54,178 bases of DNA from Coemansia sp. RSA 922. Taxonomy: Eukaryota > Kickxellomycota > Kickxellomycetes > Kickxellales > Kickxellaceae. The position numbers were made by a program, and so were the translations under genes. The notes under the pieces are model-generated. The model saw only the letters and a program-made list of their open reading frames with translations, was not told where the DNA came from and ran no database searches. Shown here piece after piece: positions 40,526 through 50,072 of the stretch. Where the stretch lies: positions 1 to 54,178 of the forward strand of contig JANBQS010000029.1 in assembly GCA_027577415.1 (NCBI GenBank), read 5' to 3'. How positions within the stretch are numbered: position 1 is the stretch's first letter; every line of letters begins with the position of its first letter.

Positions 40526-41581
40526 TTAGCAGCCATTATCAATCAGCCAAGCCAGCTCTTGCTTTGCCATAAACGGGACAACGACGTCAGCCTCCTGTGC
40601 GCTGCCATTGATCGTGTAAGACTCGGGGATCTCCAATACCTTGCGCTTGAGCACAAGTCTAGGGTCACTCGAGCTCACTGCAGGAAGCTGGTAAAAGGCC
40701 CGACCAAAAGTAGAGATAAATGCCTCTAGCTTGTCCAAACATCCCAAACGCTCGAACAATGTGGCCATGAGCGGGACCAAGATAGGCGTGGTAAAAACGC
40801 CAGCAGCCGGTCTTTCTCCTTGCTTGGAGCGGCGCGGATGAGGTGCTGAATCCGATCCCAGGAAGAATCGCGGATGCCCACTACGCACGACATCTTGCAG
40901 AGCGTCTCGATCGCTAGGGTATTTAGCTACGGGCTTGCAAAAGTGGTGAGGCTGACCGGCCCAGTCATCAATGGTAATGAACAGGTGGTGAGCGGTAATA
41001 GTACACGCTACAGTGTCGCCCAGAGACTTGACACAGTCGACAGCAGCCTTGGTCGTAGCATGCTCCAAAACTATACGCAGCTGGGGGAATTCCTGGTGCA
41101 GCTCGCGCAAGGTAGCTAGGAATCGTTCTTCGGCATTCAAGATGCAAATACCCTTTTTGGCGTCAGACGGGCACTCGCCGTGCAAGCACAGAACCATGTT
41201 GTGGTCTTGCATGGCTTGGAACGTCGGGTAGTATACTTTAAAGTCTAGGACGCCCCAGTCGCTGTTGGTCGTCACGCCGCTTGGGTATACTTTGACTGCC
41301 GTGATGCCTGCGGCGGCGGCCTTGGCTACTTCCTCGGGTGTCAGATCGGGGCTGAGGTAGAGCGTCAGGATAAAGTGTACGTTGGGTGCTAGCTTTTGCA
41401 GTGCTGTGCCGTAGTCCACTGCCATCTGCGTCGTCGTCAACGGCGGTGTGAGGTTGGGCATGGCAAGCACTGTCCGTACTCCACCCTGTTCGACCATGGG
41501 CACGACAGTGTCCATCATGTCGCCCTGCCGCAAGTGGCAGTGGAAGTCGCTGGCCCAAGGAAGCGAAAGAGAATCGGACAT
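40526..41581 (-). CDS. URA4: Dihydroorotase
   Basis: Third step of pyrimidine synthesis, cyclising carbamoyl aspartate to dihydroorotate. 351 aa from MSDSLSLPWASDFHCHLR. Zinc ligands and catalytic residues of the PyrC/Ura4 type: H14 and H16, carbamylated K97 (VKVYPSG), H134 (LHGE), H174 (LEHATT), D244 (GSDSAPH). Length is normal for monofunctional Ura4. An in-frame ATG 30 codons upstream would add a Phe/Leu/Ser-rich stretch that is simply the pyrimidine-rich leader read in frame, so it was not used. Confidence 0.96.
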   Translation of the reverse strand: MSDSLSLPWASDFHCHLRQGDMMDTVVPMVEQGGVRTVLAMPNLTPPLTTTQMAVDYGTALQKLAPNVHFILTLYLSPDLTPEEVAKAAAAGITAVKVYPSGVTTNSDWGVLDFKVYYPTFQAMQDHNMVLCLHGECPSDAKKGICILNAEERFLATLRELHQEFPQLRIVLEHATTKAAVDCVKSLGDTVACTITAHHLFITIDDWAGQPHHFCKPVAKYPSDRDALQDVVRSGHPRFFLGSDSAPHPRRSKQGERPAAGVFTTPILVPLMATLFERLGCLDKLEAFISTFGRAFYQLPAVSSSDPRLVLKRKVLEIPESYTINGSAQEADVVVPFMAKQELAWLIDNGC

Positions 41582-41916
41582 TATAACGTTGACAGAATAA
41601 GAAGAGGAAAAAAAGAATAAAGAGATGAGAGAAGAAAGCAAAAAAGTTGCCACTGCCATTAACAATGTCATCGCTGCCTCTTATCTCGATGAGCAAACAA
41701 AAGCTCTTCCATTGGCTCGCCAACGATTCAGCTCATCCACTCAAAAAAACACGTGTTCAATGTGGGTAAGCCGTTCCAATTTGACATGAAGACAAGCACA
41801 AGTCGTTTGGCATCTATTCAACACATGTTGGCGATATAGTGGCAGCAAGGTGGCTATTTAATGGAGAAAAAAAAACAGTCCAAGGTATATGAAAAATGAA
41901 TGATATGAAAGTCATG
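41582..41916. promoter_or_regulatory. Promoter of dihydroorotase
   Basis: CT-rich on the coding strand next to the ATG, then mixed sequence. A run gagaaaaaaaaacagtccaa (41862-41881) also occurs almost unchanged in the leader of the 57-aa microprotein near 37855. This may be a chance match of a low-complexity run. No gene is seen. Confidence 0.4.
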
Positions 41917-43878
41917 TTACATGTTGTTTAATGCGGCAGTAAACTCGTCGAGTGTCAGTGGATGTTGACCAGCATACTCAGAATCACCAGCAGTAGTCGA
42001 CGACAGCAGCTTTGCTGACATGCCGCTATTACCATCGCTAGGCGGACTGCTAATAGACAAGGTAGCCATTAGACTTGTGACAGATGCCGAGTCCGTTAGT
42101 TGGCTGGTACGGTCAATCCGAGACACAGATGAAGGCGGCCTAGGGATACGCGACGGACTACCAGAACCGACGCTGGTTGTTGCCGACACTTGACGGATTT
42201 TGGCAGCAGAGCTGCGCAACGGCGACTCTGCGACAAAGGCCGTAGGAGTAATGGGAGCAGTACCAACCGACGCTCCCTCGGTATCTTTACTCTGCTCACC
42301 TTCCTCCTCGCCGTTGCGGCTAAATGGGCGACGGCTTGTATCTGCAGTTACTGGAGTAACCATCGCTGGCTGAACTTGCTTGGACTCTGAGGCGACAGCC
42401 TGCTTGGACGCAAAAAGCGAGAGACTAGGCCGCGAGCGCTGATAGTTCTTGGGCCGAGCATACGGGTTCTTAGCAGGCGAGAATACCGAGGGCTGTTCCA
42501 CTACAGACTCCGGCTGCGTTTGGTCTGAAACCTGCTTAACAGGCTCGCTCTCCATGAAAGAGTCAGCCTTACGTGGAATGGCAGACACTGGAGTTGGAGG
42601 CATGGTATTCAGTGGCAGTGACTGGGTATTCTGAGACTCGGCAGCGACAGCAGCGACAATAGGCTCATAGTCACTGCGACCCGCAGATGATGCGCGGCTA
42701 GTGGATCCCAGACTAGCGGGACCCGAGCTACCTGCCTGCGAGTGCGTTTCAGCAGAGTCAGTGGGCGGTGAGAGCAGCAAAGCGCTCCTAGCCAAGGCGC
42801 GGTCAATAGAAAGATTGCGCTGCGACACAGTGTCAGCAGCCACATCCGACATACTTGACCGCGCAGTGAGCGTAGGTGAGACAACGCGCGACTGCCTACG
42901 AGACGAATCTCCCACGGCCGATGACTCTGATGCCATGAGCCAGCGACGCTCAGTGGTAGAGCATTGGCTTAGCGCCGACACACGCCTACGCAAGCGTGAG
43001 TCCCCACTGGCCATGCCCCAGATAAGATCGCAGGGCTCGTCGTCAAAGGCTCCGCGCTGAGAAGCATAGCCAAAAGAGCAGTAGACCCAGTCGCCGGTAT
43101 CAGTGAGCCGCAAAGCGCGAGTAAATTCGGCAATACACGTCAGCAAGGGTGATTCCGAACGGCGAGCCAATGGGTCAAAGGGGTCAGGATCTGACGATGC
43201 AATAACGAGGGTAATATGGTGACGACGAGCAATAGAAAACAGCTGGCGGATCTGGTCAGCACGCAGGCAGCCAATATCATCGAGCAATGCAAAAGGCGGA
43301 CTATGATACACTAGGCGGGCTAGTGCCAGCGCATAGAGCTCGCCAGCCCCGAGTACTTTTGCCCAGTCGACGACTCGGCCCCAGTCGTCGTCAGCGCGGG
43401 TCAGCAGAAACTCAAAGTCCATGAGCCTCAGAATGGTAGCCAGATGCCGCTCACTAATTCCGCGCTTTATCGACTGAGTCTTGTCGTGCGGAAAGATCAA
43501 CAGGTCCCATAGTGAGCTGCCTGGTTTCACGTATGGACGCGAAGAGACGTGGATCGTCGAGCTGGGACTGCCCACTAAGCCACTGTCCAGCGCCTGCGTG
43601 CCCAGCAGGGCCTTGAACACCGCCTGCCGCCGGGCCAGCGTGCCCCCCACCACCAAACAATGGTGCCCGCAGTCCACCCGCATTGTCAGCGACGTAAAAT
43701 GCGGCGCCAGTGGCTTGTGCGTATTTGGAATGTGCGCCGCTTCGAAAAACAGCCCGCCCTCGCTGCTTTCTCTTTGCCCTGCTTCGCTGCCACTGCCTTT
43801 TTCATCGCTGTTGCTGCCGCTCGAAATAACCTGTATGCCCAGGAATCCCGGGCTGCCCGCTCTGCCTTCTTCGGCCAT
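41917..43878 (-). CDS. Degenerate ABCD-type ABC ATPase domain without membrane segments, Ser-rich tail
   Basis: 653 aa. Residues about 60-240 align block by block with the nucleotide-binding domain of peroxisomal (ABCD/PXA) half transporters: LTMRV, GGTLARRQ (78-85) where Walker A is GNTGTGKT, SSRPYVKPGSSLWDLLIFP (the Q-loop Gln is Ser), ISERHLATIL, VVDWAKVLGAGE (signature LSGGE), ALARLVYHSPPFALLDD (Walker B, with Asp in place of the catalytic Glu), and SS in place of the switch His. The Walker A Lys is absent, so ATP hydrolysis is very unlikely. There are no transmembrane helices. The remaining ~400 residues are Ser/Pro-rich and disordered. It probably acts as a regulatory or scaffolding pseudo-ATPase derived from an ABCD transporter. 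The ATG was chosen at MAEEGRAG; upstream frame has no ATG. Confidence 0.8.
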   Translation of the reverse strand: MAEEGRAGSPGFLGIQVISSGSNSDEKGSGSEAGQRESSEGGLFFEAAHIPNTHKPLAPHFTSLTMRVDCGHHCLVVGGTLARRQAVFKALLGTQALDSGLVGSPSSTIHVSSRPYVKPGSSLWDLLIFPHDKTQSIKRGISERHLATILRLMDFEFLLTRADDDWGRVVDWAKVLGAGELYALALARLVYHSPPFALLDDIGCLRADQIRQLFSIARRHHITLVIASSDPDPFDPLARRSESPLLTCIAEFTRALRLTDTGDWVYCSFGYASQRGAFDDEPCDLIWGMASGDSRLRRRVSALSQCSTTERRWLMASESSAVGDSSRRQSRVVSPTLTARSSMSDVAADTVSQRNLSIDRALARSALLLSPPTDSAETHSQAGSSGPASLGSTSRASSAGRSDYEPIVAAVAAESQNTQSLPLNTMPPTPVSAIPRKADSFMESEPVKQVSDQTQPESVVEQPSVFSPAKNPYARPKNYQRSRPSLSLFASKQAVASESKQVQPAMVTPVTADTSRRPFSRNGEEEGEQSKDTEGASVGTAPITPTAFVAESPLRSSAAKIRQVSATTSVGSGSPSRIPRPPSSVSRIDRTSQLTDSASVTSLMATLSISSPPSDGNSGMSAKLLSSTTAGDSEYAGQHPLTLDEFTAALNNM

Positions 43879-44750
43879 AGCACACCTTATTTTTCTCCCG
43901 CTCTTTTTGTTTATTGTCGAGACTCGGCGTTGGTAGCCAGAGAGGCGGAGCTTGAAAAAAAGTCGACGTTGTAACTGCGATTCGGAGACCCTGAACAAGC
44001 TGCGCAGTCAAGTGAGGGACGTGTGTGTCAACTGAGCTTATCGAAAGAATCAAAAAGGGTGGAGTGACCAGAGTAAAAGTGGATAAAAAAGCAAAAGGGA
44101 GAAAAAAAGGAGCTGAAGAGAAGAGAAGGTAGCAATGGCACCTCCTCTGTTGTCATGTTTGTTGTCGTTTGGTGATCGCCCAGAATCCATTCTTTTTTTT
44201 CCCGCGTGGCTTGCGTTTTTTTCGTTATTCCACACATGAGCTCGTTGCAGTCAACCATGCAGCATTGTAAATATAAGTTGATCATAAAGTAAAGCTTGCA
44301 TGCACGGGACATGAGTTGCCTGACCTTTTTTTTCTACCACGCGGCGTAGTGTCAATCCGATACAACCAACTAGTAGTAGTAGTAGTTGGAGGAGGAGAAA
44401 AAAAGGGTGGCAATCGGGATGCGATCGGAATGGCAGACTTTAAAGCCCCTCTCCAGTCAACGCCAACCACACAAGAAAATATTTTTAAAGTCCTACTCTT
44501 GCTGCCTGAAAAGAACACGTTCCGACCACGTTTCTTTCTAGTTCCCTCTTGTCGGGTAGAAACGGGGCAAGGCATTGAGAGCATTACTAAGCATTTTTTT
44601 GCAAGAACTGCGCTCAGAGAAAACATATATAAAGCAGCACTTTTTCCTCGCCACAAGAGGACGCCTTTTTCTTTTTCTTTCCTCCTCACCACAATATATC
44701 ACTCACAACTATTTTTTATTCTTCTCCAACGCATCCAACACCCACCAACT
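43879..44750. promoter_or_regulatory. Divergent promoter region
   Basis: Between the pseudo-ATPase (-) and the 46-aa gene (+). It has homopolymer runs, a short tandem tagtagtagtag near 44371, and a TATA box, tatataaa, at 44626-44633, about 118 bp before the ATG at 44751. Overlapping frames on both strands look non-coding. Confidence 0.5.
44626..44633 (+). promoter_or_regulatory. TATA box of 46-aa gene
   Basis: Perfect tatataaa about 118 bp before the ATG, followed by a pyrimidine-rich leader with CACCAAC-type context at the start. Same layout as at 45487. Confidence 0.65.
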
Positions 44751-44891
44751 ATGCCTGACGCTAACACTACCACTACTCCATCGACTGCTCAGCCAGTTAC
44801 ACCTATTTACGAAAATGGTATCAGGAACCCTACTAGCAAAGTCCAGTTGAATAGGCCAGCTAACGGTACCACTACAACTACTAGCAGCTAA
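44751..44891 (+). CDS. Thr-rich microprotein, 46 aa
   Basis: Starts MPDANTTTTPST and ends NGTTTTTSS; hydrophilic, without Cys, signal peptide or recognised domain. It is supported by the TATA box, a CT-rich leader and a downstream AT-rich AATAAATAAA-type 3' end. The Thr-run near the C-terminus resembles the tail of the 68-aa finger protein (GTTTTTAS). Function unknown. It could be chance, but composition and flanking signals are coherent. Confidence 0.5.
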   Translation: MPDANTTTTPSTAQPVTPIYENGIRNPTSKVQLNRPANGTTTTTSS

Positions 44892-45486
44892 ACCTCTACC
44901 CCAACCATTTTTTGGCAGGTTCTAACATTATTAGAGTATATGCCTATATTCGAAAGACCCGCTCTACTCTAGCGTAGCAAACTCTGGACACTTTTCTTTC
45001 TGCCTAGACACTTTCTGATGCCTTCAAATAAATAAAAATTCCACACATTCAATGTTTTGTTTCATAGCCTCTTTGAGAATTGCTTGGCTTTGCTTTTGCA
45101 TTTATTTCTATTAGAGGTGTGTTAATAATTGCACATGTACAACATACCTGGTCGAGAAAAAGAAGAACATTCCGGGTCCTTTTTTTTTTCTTTTTAAAAA
45201 GGTTTCCTCACTGTTGGTAAGCACAAGGCTAAAGCTTCTTTTCTTTTTAGTGTATCCGACCAATTGCATGTCTCTGTTTAAGCACGCATGCCAATGGCAA
45301 AGTCATTGCTGCCTTTGACAACTAAAGGGGAGGAAAAATGGGGGGAGGGCTTGTGTTTTCAAACAGCGGCCATGGGTGAGGAGCAGCAACAGCTATAAAT
45401 TGAGCGCCCACCTTCCCTCCCTCTCTCCTCTTTTCTCTCCTTTTCCACACTTATTTTGTAAACCCAAATACCTTACATCTCTCACC
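44892..45486. promoter_or_regulatory. Intergenic region upstream of 81-aa gene
   Basis: The 3' end of the 46-aa gene (aaataaataaaaatt near 45027) is followed by the promoter of the 81-aa gene, with a G-rich patch near 45340 and a TATA box at 45393-45400. No gene is seen. Confidence 0.45.
45393..45400 (+). promoter_or_regulatory. TATA box of 81-aa gene
   Basis: ctataaat about 90 bp before the ATG at 45487, followed by GCGCCCACC and a CT-rich leader. The equivalent region of the 68-aa finger gene has GCGCCCGCCACC after its TATA. Confidence 0.6.
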
Positions 45487-45732
45487 ATGAACTCTGGAGA
45501 CACCCAGCCAGTCGAAGAAGTACCACCAATTTCGGTATTATATCCAGATGATATAGAAAGGTTCAACGCCAGTCGTAGCAGCCCAATGTCAGCAGTCGGG
45601 TTCACCAATTGCATACCTTGTGGCCGGTTAATGCCTCCTGGCCATACCTGTAATGTGATTACAGACAATATTAGGGCTGCTGGAAGAGCCCCTCCATCGG
45701 ACCCGTCTGGAGATCCTCCCACCAGCAGATAG
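45487..45732 (+). CDS. Small protein with CxxC...HxC motif, 81 aa
   Basis: Starts MNSGDTQPVEEVPPI. Near residue 40 it carries CIPCGRLMPPGHTC (C-x2-C-x7-H-x-C), a plausible single metal-binding site, then a Pro/Ser-rich tail. Acidic N-terminus, no signal peptide. The frame is open for 37 codons upstream but without ATG and with leader-like composition. Grouped with the other microproteins here on the basis of size, promoter layout and Cys/His motif, not sequence identity. Confidence 0.62.
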   Translation: MNSGDTQPVEEVPPISVLYPDDIERFNASRSSPMSAVGFTNCIPCGRLMPPGHTCNVITDNIRAAGRAPPSDPSGDPPTSR

Positions 45733-46103
45733 AGCAATATTGTTTCCACAGTTAGTGTAGTTATTCTTCTATAGTATATATATAAAATATACACGCTAAA
45801 ATCTTTGCCAATATCGTAAGAGAGCTGAGAGTTAGGAAGCTGAAGACGCCAAAACTACACGTGGTCATTGTCCACGCCTAATGGTTTACTGCGAACAATG
45901 TCATATCGGTAAATGTCAAAACAGTAAACAAACTGGTCCTCTTCGCAAACAGGGAGGCGCCGTCCATAGCCCGCGCGTTCCTTGCTAGGAGCCTACGAAA
46001 AGAAGAAGAAAAAAAAGGGAAAAGCTGAGGGCTTTCTTCTTGTCTCTATACATTATTTTTTCTTCATTTAATATCCTTGCGTTTCTACTCTAATTTCTAG
46101 GCG
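45733..46103. promoter_or_regulatory. Region upstream of 46104 gene with splice-acceptor-like end
   Basis: Holds a TA-rich stretch (45772-45792), the 35-codon candidate ORF at 45881, and just before the ATG at 46104 a pyrimidine-rich tract ending ctaatttctag (46090-46100), which resembles a 3' splice site. A 5'-UTR intron is possible. No upstream ATG I tried splices in frame to 46104. Confidence 0.4.
45881..45988 (+). CDS. Candidate Cys-rich microprotein, 35 aa
   Basis: MVYCEQCHIGKCQNSKQTG followed by a basic stretch and ending VPC. Three Cys and one His lie in the first twelve residues (C4, C7, H8, C12). It lies about 100 bp after a TATA-rich stretch, as at the other tiny genes, but that stretch also serves as the 3' end of the 81-aa gene. 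Very short and unsupported by a paralogue, so it may be chance or part of an untranslated exon of the next gene. Confidence 0.28.
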   Translation: MVYCEQCHIGKCQNSKQTGPLRKQGGAVHSPRVPC

Positions 46104-49100
46104 ATGCTCTCGCAGGAACTAGGCGCTGATGATTTACACGATGTCGATCCACGCAGCAGTGCAGATTGGTGCGCGTTTACTGGCGATGCAGAAGCAGCGC
46201 TGAACATGGATGCGACTTTGCTGCACTCGCTTCTCGAAAGCCTGCCTGAGCCGCCCGTGACGGCTGTGAGGCGGCTCGGTGCTCCGTCCAGTGCTTTGGC
46301 GAGTCTGACCGCGCTGGCTGATTCGCTGCCAGCCCCTCCATCGTCAACAACGTTCTCAGCTAGCATGCATTCTGCCAATACAAAAATCAAGGAACCACCG
46401 AGCGCTCGGCCTCCTTCTCCTCCACATTCGCCTGCTCAACCTCAATTTACTCCTTCTACTTTCCAATTCGACCACAGCAGCAGCACAGTAGCCGCCACAG
46501 CCAGTGTAACAGAAACAGACTTGTTGGCAACTGCAATGCCATACCCAGAAGTAAAGTCGCGGCAGTTTCGCGCTCTGCGGCCAGTGTCAGGCGCGGCGTT
46601 TGGATATGCGAGCAACGACCACGACGGCAGCTATGACTATAGCAGCGAAGACGACTTGGCAGCCGTACGCCCGCCGTCAGCGCTGTTTTACGCTGACCCA
46701 GTAGCTCAGCCACCAGTTGTGCTGGACACGCCCGCTCCGTCGCGTCGCAACACCGAGTATGACGCTGCTACGGCCAGCACTGCACCGCCTACCTGGGGCT
46801 ACCACCGCGAGCGGCTGCGCCGCCTGCCGGCTCTCGAGCCTTTGCTTCTGCCGCTGGCTGTGCCCATTGCTTCTGAAGAAAGCTTTCTCGTGGGGCGTAC
46901 GTTTAGCGCTCGTGGAGACACTACACCGCCGCCACTGGGCTCGGAAATGCCTCCCGTATCACCATTCTTTGCTCGTATCCGGCCCAGTGACATTGACGAC
47001 GTTCGAGAAACTGTGAAGCGCGCCAGCATCTCTCGTCGTCGCAACACACTGGCTGGGTCCTCTGAGCAGCGGTCCTCTTGGAGCTCGCCTGTCTGCGAGC
47101 AATCATTTAGTAAGTTCTGGTTGACTGTGAGAGGGAGGGGGGAGAAACAATAGTCTCAACTTCTTTCTAAATGAGTCTGCATATTGCAACGCTCTTGTGC
47201 GCACGAGCGGCTTGCTTGTTCTTTTGTGTGTGTGTAGCCTCACTTCGACAGTCAACGGCGGCGACGACGCCTACGAGGGCATCACTGGCGGGGACACTCA
47301 CGGGATGGCAGCCCAGCAGCACGGGGCGCTGGAGCTCGTTCTACCCAGCGCCGCCGGAGAGCAGGCAGGCAAACCGCTCAGAGAGCCTCAGTTCAATTGA
47401 CAGCGCCGACGACTGGCTGATGAATCAGGAGCCGCCTATCTCGCCACTGTTTGCCGACGAGAACCGCTTGGCAGCTGAGCGGCGCAAGAGCGTGTCTATT
47501 GCCGAGTCGTTGCTTTCTTCCTCCACTTGCAAGCCAGAGGAAAGCCTCAAAGTGCCCGAAAGACCTCCTCGCTGGTACAAAGTCGACGTGCACTCGCTGT
47601 TCTCGTCCCCACTTGCTGCCATATCGGGTCGGCCACGGGTCGCCATTACAGATCTTAGTGACTCCAGCAAGCCAGCTGACCCGAATGACCCAGATGTTCA
47701 GCGCGCCCTGCGTCGATACCCGCTGGCGCTGGCTTTGACGAGCCGCCAACAAAAAAATCAGCCGACTGCAGCGACACCCACTCGCATACGTGTGCCTTCT
47801 CAGCGCCAGCCCAGCCCAACCGCGCCAGTGTTATCCACACCGACCCTGTCGTTCACTATCAGCACTGATGGCACTGGTGATCGGCCAGTGCGCTCTGTTG
47901 ACGTTGAAGCCATGACTGCTGCGTATTTGCCGCAGGTCCATGCGCTTCTAAACGACCCTGACGCGTGCAGCGCCGCTTTGCTAGTCGACGGAGCGCCCTT
48001 TGCCAATAGCAATCTGCGCACGCCGTCCGAGAGCAGCACTGCGACACTGACTGACGGCTTCCGCTCAGAGGCGCCCAAGGAGCTGCCAAAGACGGCGCCC
48101 AGATCTGTGTTGCGGCGCCTGCCTCGCCGCAGTGATATTGGTCCGGTGGCAATGGTACCACTTAAGTCAGATACTCCGAGCAACACTTTCCCAATGCCTC
48201 GGCAGCAACTGCGCGCATCGGCGTCGGTCATGAATCTCCGTGGTGCATACTCTGAGCGCTCTGCATCCCTGCCACTACCACCTACGCCGCTGTCTGCTGG
48301 CGCGCGTCGATCGACACTGGCTACTCGTGCCGTACCCCAGCCTCCACTTACACCGGCCGCACCGGCTAACAGTCGACACAGCATCATGCGAAGGAACTCT
48401 GCTATGGAGCTAAATGCCTCGCGTACTCAGCCACTGCCCTCGAGGCGGATCCAACCTCAATACCCGCCCACACTACCTTCACCAGCCTCTTTTGCCTATG
48501 GAGATGCCCAAAGGCTACGACCAAGCACGTCGCTTCAACAGGCGCTTGGCTTTGGCGTAGCTGAAACGCCGTCGGCTTCTCGTGGCGGGACGTCTTCTGG
48601 GCTGCGTACGCCAACGTCGCTGATTAGCTTGCCACAAAAGCCGCAACTCCAAACTGGCTCCACTCGCGGTCGACTACAGACATACGGCGAGGCTATGCCG
48701 GTGTCACTAATGCCCATGCGCAGTGCCAGTCTGGATATTCCAGCTACTAATGACAGTGTCTGCAGTATGAGCACTAGTAGCTGTAGCAGCCGCACGCCCA
48801 GGATTGCTGGCTCGATACAAACGCCACTGAGCTTGCGCAAGCCAGGTGCAGGCCCGTCAACGCCGTCTCTATTTGGGCGGCGACGTGGAACTAGCACAGC
48901 AGCCACGGTTGCTCTTGGCTCTGCGGTGACTCCAACAGCGCCTCGAACGCTTGCCACTGCCAGTCGTATTTTGAAACTGTCAAAGCCTCCGCCAATGCCA
49001 GTGAATGGCTTGCTGGCTAATGGGCCAAAGTCCGCGCCTGTGCCTGCATATGTTCCAGAGTCATTCTCGTCATTGCCGCCTTTGCCCAAGCGCACGCCTG

Positions 49101-49276
49101 TTAGTCGTAGCCGTCCTGATGTGCGCAACATGTTTGGCTATGCTGATGATAGCCAGCCACTACCGAGACTTCCGCCACGTCTTCCTTCGGCTGCTAGTAA
49201 CCCTGTCGACCTGTACAGAGGTCTCTCGTCGGCATTGCCACTGCTCAGAGTCAGTTCCAGGCGTATCCCGGATTAA
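46104..49276 (+). CDS. Large disordered Ser/Pro-rich protein, two exons (46104-47109, 47238-49276)
   Basis: I do not recognise this 1014-aa product. The intron 47110-47237 is GTAAGT...TGTGTAG, and splicing restores one frame across it. The N-terminal 60 residues are acidic and possibly helical (DATLLHSLLESLPEP). The rest is low-complexity Ser/Pro/Thr/Arg with many basic Ser motifs (RRNS, SRRRNTLAG, RRLPRRSD) that look like kinase sites, and it ends with DVRNMFGYADDSQPLPRLPPRLP. No catalytic domain or membrane segment is visible. It could be a signalling scaffold or polarity/cell-cycle substrate; that is only a guess from composition. Confidence 0.75.
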
Positions 49277-49386
49277 TCCGACATGTATACGATTTAACAA
49301 CAGCAGCAGCAGTGTATTGAGCAATATATCCAAATATATTAGATAAACATTGTCTAAACGTCAACAAGTAGCTACTTGGCTGAAAA

Positions 49387-49539
49387 TTACTGGGGCGCCA
49401 GGTACTTCATATCTATTTTATATATGTACCTTCCCTGCGCAATGGCCCATGGTATACATATTTTAAAGTGATCGAGAAGTATAACCAAGTCATAATAGAC
49501 AACGTTGCAGTAATGGCACTTGCGATATATTGGAGTCAT
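49387..49539 (-). CDS. C2HC-finger microprotein, copy 1, 50 aa
   Basis: Manual translation gives MTPIYRKCHYCN, then DLVILLDHFKICIPWAIAQG, ending MKYLAPQ. C8-x2-C11-x12-H24-x3-C28 fits a single C2HC zinc finger with hydrophobic residues between the two halves. The minus-strand TATA (ccctatatataat, 49607-49619) lies about 70 bp upstream. The paralogue at 49938 keeps all four ligands despite many other changes, which argues for selection on the protein. Function unknown; nucleic-acid or protein binding are both possible. Confidence 0.68.
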   Translation of the reverse strand: MTPIYRKCHYCNVVYYDLVILLDHFKICIPWAIAQGRYIYKIDMKYLAPQ

Positions 49540-49937
49540 TTTTTTTTAAAAACGAGTAAATTTAGAGTAGAGTTTCAAACGTTTCACAGATTTATAGATA
49601 GCCTCCATTATATATAGGGTGTTGGCTCACTGGATTTGCTTCTCCATATTGGATATGAAACATTTAAAAGGTTATCAATCAGATTGATAGTAAAAGAAAA
49701 TACAGCTGTTGAGCTCAATGAGGGAGTGGCAAGACTGCTTTCCGCCATATTCGTTGCTTACCTGGATCAAAGAGATACCACTGGGTTGATGACAACAATA
49801 ACATCTCATTCAAGGCATCGGCATTTAGCAGTTAGTGTAGTTGAAATATAGGAATTAACAATACCATATGAAGCAATACATAAAAAATATATTAGGCATT
49901 GTCTAAATGTCAACAACTTGCTACTGAGATACTAGGC

Positions 49938-50072
49938 CTACAAATACTCCAAATATGACGGGTCTATGTACTTTCCCTGTTCAATGGCTCGAGGTATACA
50001 TATTGCAAAATGATCGATAAATATAACCAAGTCAATATTGGGAAAGTTGCAGTAAGGACACTTGGAATACAT
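49938..50072 (-). CDS. C2HC-finger microprotein, copy 2, 44 aa
   Basis: MYSKCPYCNFPNIDL then VIFIDHFAICIPRAIEQGKY, ending LEYL. C5-x2-C8-x12-H21-x3-C25. It aligns with copy 1 without internal gaps over the finger; its ATG corresponds to Ile4 of copy 1. The TATA-like ccctaaataaatag (50131-50144, minus) lies about 60-70 bp upstream. It sits immediately downstream of the F-box-like gene on the same strand. Substitutions fall mostly outside the Cys/His and DHF.IC.P core. Confidence 0.68.
   Translation of the reverse strand: MYSKCPYCNFPNIDLVIFIDHFAICIPRAIEQGKYIDPSYLEYL

Noticed and set aside
41582..41671. N-terminal 30-residue hydrophobic extension of dihydroorotase from an upstream ATG
   Set aside because: The Phe/Leu/Ser run is the CT-rich leader read in frame; Ura4 proteins start at the position chosen and are cytosolic.
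49636..49851. 71-codon plus-strand frame between the C2HC microprotein genes
   Set aside because: It runs antisense through the promoter of copy 1, and the duplicated unit does not keep this frame.
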